NCBI GenBank assembly: GCA_947846985.1
Contig: CANTUZ010000007.1
Coordinates: 32,554,355 to 32,618,354 of the forward strand
Reading direction: 5' to 3'
DNA: 64,000 nucleotides
Source of the DNA: Fratercula arctica
Lineage: Eukaryota > Chordata > Aves > Charadriiformes > Alcidae
Made by a program: the position numbers and the translations under genes
In this document: piece by piece, positions 60,801 through 64,000 of the stretch
How positions within the stretch are numbered: the stretch's first letter is position 1
Layout: each line of letters begins with the position of its first letter
The notes under the pieces: model-generated
The model's input: only the letters and a program-made list of their open reading frames with translations
The model's database searches: none
What the model was told of the DNA's origin: nothing

Positions 60801-63800
60801 AGGTAAAAATCAAATAAAACCAGCACTCTATACTTCACAATGGCTTATTATCTGAAAATTTCAAGTTCTTTTTAGACACTGGATTAAAATTCTCACTACA
60901 GTCTTGAAGGCACAAGCCAGTAACACATATTATGCAGGAGGATCACTTGCTCTACTGTTGAAATGCTGCCACTTTAGAGTGGAACAGAGCATCTGTTTTA
61001 CAGATTATAATAGTTTGGGACATGAAATGAAGGTTCTTATAACCACCTGAAGCTGTAAAGGAAAATGTAGGTAAAAGGAATTTTAATTAGCTGAATCACT
61101 ACAGCAAGAGCCCTGGGAATGGCGATGAATAAAGCAGGTAAGATTCTATTGCTAATGTTTGGACTCTTCTGACAAGCCCCAAAATCATTTCATATTGCTT
61201 CTAAAAGATGTTCTCACTTGCCTCGGCTTAAATTAAGACCAAGTCTACTAAAACTGCAGAATCATGCCAGATTTAAACAGGGGCAAATGGCAGCTGTACT
61301 TTATCGGGCAACAGCGGCGTTTACCATCACTGTTAGTGGCATCCCAACCATAGTTGGGGGATGCCACGGCTGCACCGCACTCTCTGGCCACTGGCATGGT
61401 CCAGAGCCAAAACAGAAAGACGATTCCTGCCCAGGGGAGCAGCAGTAATTTTCAAGTACATCTACACAGGAGAGCTCCTCTGTCCGCTCTCTGGGCTGGC
61501 AGCAGGCAACCCCACTGCAGCCTCAGAACCCCAGCAGCCCTGCTGGCACGTTGCCCCATTATCGGGCTCGTCTCTCACCGCGTCAAAGCACGGAGAGCAG
61601 AGCTCGTCTCTGCACTCACCAGCACAGACCTGTCTTCAGCGCTGGTGCCCTGGTTGTTGACAGTGGTTAAGAACTGAAAAGGAAGGGTACTATTTCCTGA
61701 ATTACATTAATTTACATTAATTGTGGTACTGAAGGAAGAGGGACTGAATGAAGCAGGAGGCCTTTTCTATTCTGTCTTTAAATAAAAAAAAAATTGTTTG
61801 TGAGAGAGAAAAAAAACGAGAAAACTGATTTTCAAGGGTAGGTAAAGTGCAGATACTTGTCTTCCCTTTCCTCCCTCCTCTGCTTTTGACAGACCTCATA
61901 TTTCTCCCTCTGAATATAATGATCCCATAACAGATCCCGTAACTCCAATTGGAAAAGGCTGGTGTTTCCAGCATGTGAGAAGATGAAGAAAAAATTACAC
62001 CACAGCCTGCTCTGTCACCGTGCAAAGACAATAAATTGTGGATGGGGTGATCTGAGACATTTAATATGGTTTCCAACAAATTCAACTAGATCCCTGGGTT
62101 CTCATTGGCACTAGCAACTGCAATAGCCAAATAAACAGAATATTGCCAACACGTCCTCTCACCCAACAGATGTGCAGTTCTTGTTCTTATTGCTAGTGAA
62201 GATACAATATAATACATGTGCAGAAGATGACTACAATTTAATTTACACCAGGTTGTAGTATGGAAATATAAGCCACCACACAGAGCTGAAATCATGGGGA
62301 TGGTGCCATCTGTATGTAATTGTTAGGGTTACATTTTCCATTACATTTTCTTCTGGAGGAAGGGGAGGATATACAACTGGGTAACAATCATAACAATCAG
62401 GCCTTACAAAATATCAGTCAGGAATCACACTTTCGTTTGCTATAGGGGTGATTTGCATTTCATTCTGACACATAAGAATGGTCTATTTCTAAACAATGTC
62501 ACAGAAAATTATATGAAATTAAATTTTTATTCCAAATATTGTAAAGCAATAGGCCAAACAGATGGACAGGTATGGCATTACTTCATCTGTGGCATGCGAG
62601 GCTTGGCTAAGGACCTATGGAGCACAAATGTTTCAGCCGTCCTTAGGGGTTAACAGGCATTACATTCAGCGAGGCCCAGAAATTAAAAGATCTGGCAATT
62701 GTTACTTTTTGTTTTAACCCTGGAAGAGGCTGCTAGACTGGGAAAACAGCTGGCTAGACTAATCAGCTTGTCATTTTTAAAGGAAAACTTAAGAAAATTT
62801 AATTGCAACAACTGAAAACCAGCCCAAAATACATTAAGCTTGAATTTAATTTACTTGTTCTGTTGCATATATTTTCTTGGAAAGCGAATACTTAAAGAGA
62901 TCCTGAATACTCCTTACAGATCTATGAATATTATATGAAGACTCTGCCAAGTCTGTAATCTGTTTGTGTCTTCCTAAAGTTTACAGCTAGAAACTGAGGG
63001 TGCAGTTCCATGAACATTTTCTGTCATGGCAAAGACACTCAAAAAAAGGCCCTGGTGCCCTCCACACCATCCTGCCCCGTACAGCCTGTGTGTTCCCGTG
63101 TTCACAGTTCACCTCTGTCTCAGCAGTGCTGACAGAGCTGTCTGCAGGACTGATCCGCAAGCTCAAGCAGTGATCGGAGAGGATGGAGACTTGCACTAAA
63201 CAGGAGGTTTGAGTGGAGATTACGCTTGTGGAATGATACCCTGAAAACACCAAGTTCCCCGAGTGTCTGCTAAATACTAACCTGGAACAGAGTATTTTCA
63301 TTCCAGAAACCCTGACAGCATCAGCTGCTGCAAGGGAGTCCTACACAGGGTTCTGTAGTAGGAGAGAGAAAGAACTTTTATTTTAAGTATATTTTTGCTG
63401 TGTATATTTACCTAACAGTTCCAATTTATGCCAGTGGAGCCAATAATTTTCCAGTCCCCTCTAAATTGTGCCGGGTTTTGTGAGGACAATTTTTTTTCCT
63501 GTGAGCGCTTTTCTGAAAAACCTCAGATTTGCATACGCTACTTGCATTCATAGGCAGAAAAGGGGGAAAAGGGATAGCTACCCAACTGCACAAACCGTGC
63601 ACTACAAAATCTCTGTGGCGTTTCACATAAAGACTCTTAGATACACCAAAACAGGGATTAATTTATTTGAAACTCTGACCCCTGGCAGTCCCCTATGGGT
63701 CTGGAAATACAAATACTCTAGGAGAGAGAAGTTCTGCAAAGCATTCACACCTCCACAACGACAATATACTTGTCGGCGTATGGCCATTCTCCAACTTCTT

Positions 63801-64000
63801 TCAAGATGAGCATTGCAGCCAATATGCTCTTATACCAAGAATTAGTTAGAAAAATCTACATTAAACAGTTTTACCAACGTTTGCCCATCCATCATTCTTC
63901 AGAACAAAATCTCTGGCGAAACCGCTGCAGACCAAGACTTTGATGGATAGGGACTGGATGCCCTTTCAGTGAAATCCAAGAACTCCAGCTTAATTGTTTT
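57813..64000. other. Intergenic, no gene recognised
   Basis: AT-rich unique-looking sequence. A modestly GC-richer patch at 61280-61680 holds two overlapping + strand ORFs of 107 and 99 codons (61354-61677 and 61361-61660) that resemble no family convincingly. The stretch around 59900-60130 is low in simple repeats and looks like possible conserved non-coding sequence, but nothing in the single sequence proves that. Confidence 0.4.

Noticed and set aside
61361..61660. Peptide IFKYIYTGELL resembling the end of a BTB/POZ domain
   Set aside because: The match is only about ten residues, with none of the preceding BTB core in any frame.
1..64000. CRISPR arrays, operons, tRNA or rRNA genes, integrated bacterial or viral gene clusters
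   Set aside because: No regularly spaced direct repeats, no cloverleaf or rRNA sequence recognised by eye, and all clear coding sequence is split vertebrate exons.

Overview
The window is vertebrate nuclear DNA, most likely from a bird. It is mostly AT-rich and non-coding, genes are split into short GT-AG exons, and the interspersed repeats are CR1 LINE fragments (3' ends resembling 'ttggactagatgatctcc' and 'ttccaaccctacgattctgtg') plus one short avian-type ERV LTR. Nothing is bacterial, viral or operon-like. I could not fix the species.

Two protein genes can be read exon by exon. (1) UPRT, the uracil phosphoribosyltransferase homolog, on the + strand: six 3'-terminal coding exons between 4915 and 11284, with a poly(A) signal at 11581. 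Its 5' exons were not found and probably lie left of the window. (2) ZDHHC15, a DHHC-type protein S-acyltransferase, on the - strand: CpG-island promoter and exon 1 near 40.8-41.2 kb, then ten coding exons down to about 25.0 kb. The last few codons are unresolved. The genes converge tail to tail, as I recall for human Xq13.3 (chicken chromosome 4).

Layout: 1-4914 UPRT intron; 4915-11600 UPRT 3' half; 11.6-24.7 kb convergent spacer (any long 3'UTRs, a CR1 endonuclease fragment, a solo LTR); 24.7-40.9 kb ZDHHC15, with CR1 copies in both orientations in its introns; 40.6-41.2 kb CpG island containing a 74-bp tandem repeat that duplicates a CTCF-like motif; 41.2-64 kb a flank with no recognisable gene, only one CR1 tail, a CTTTT microsatellite and two small tandem duplications.

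The two genes are neighbours but not functionally linked. UPRT belongs to a pyrimidine-salvage family but shows the vertebrate loss of active-site acidic residues. ZDHHC15 palmitoylates proteins at Golgi and endosomal membranes. I found no new multi-gene system. The items most worth checking are the paired CTCF-like sites, an exon-like block in ZDHHC15 intron 1 whose inclusion would stop translation, and the altered ends of the ZDHHC15 reading frame.
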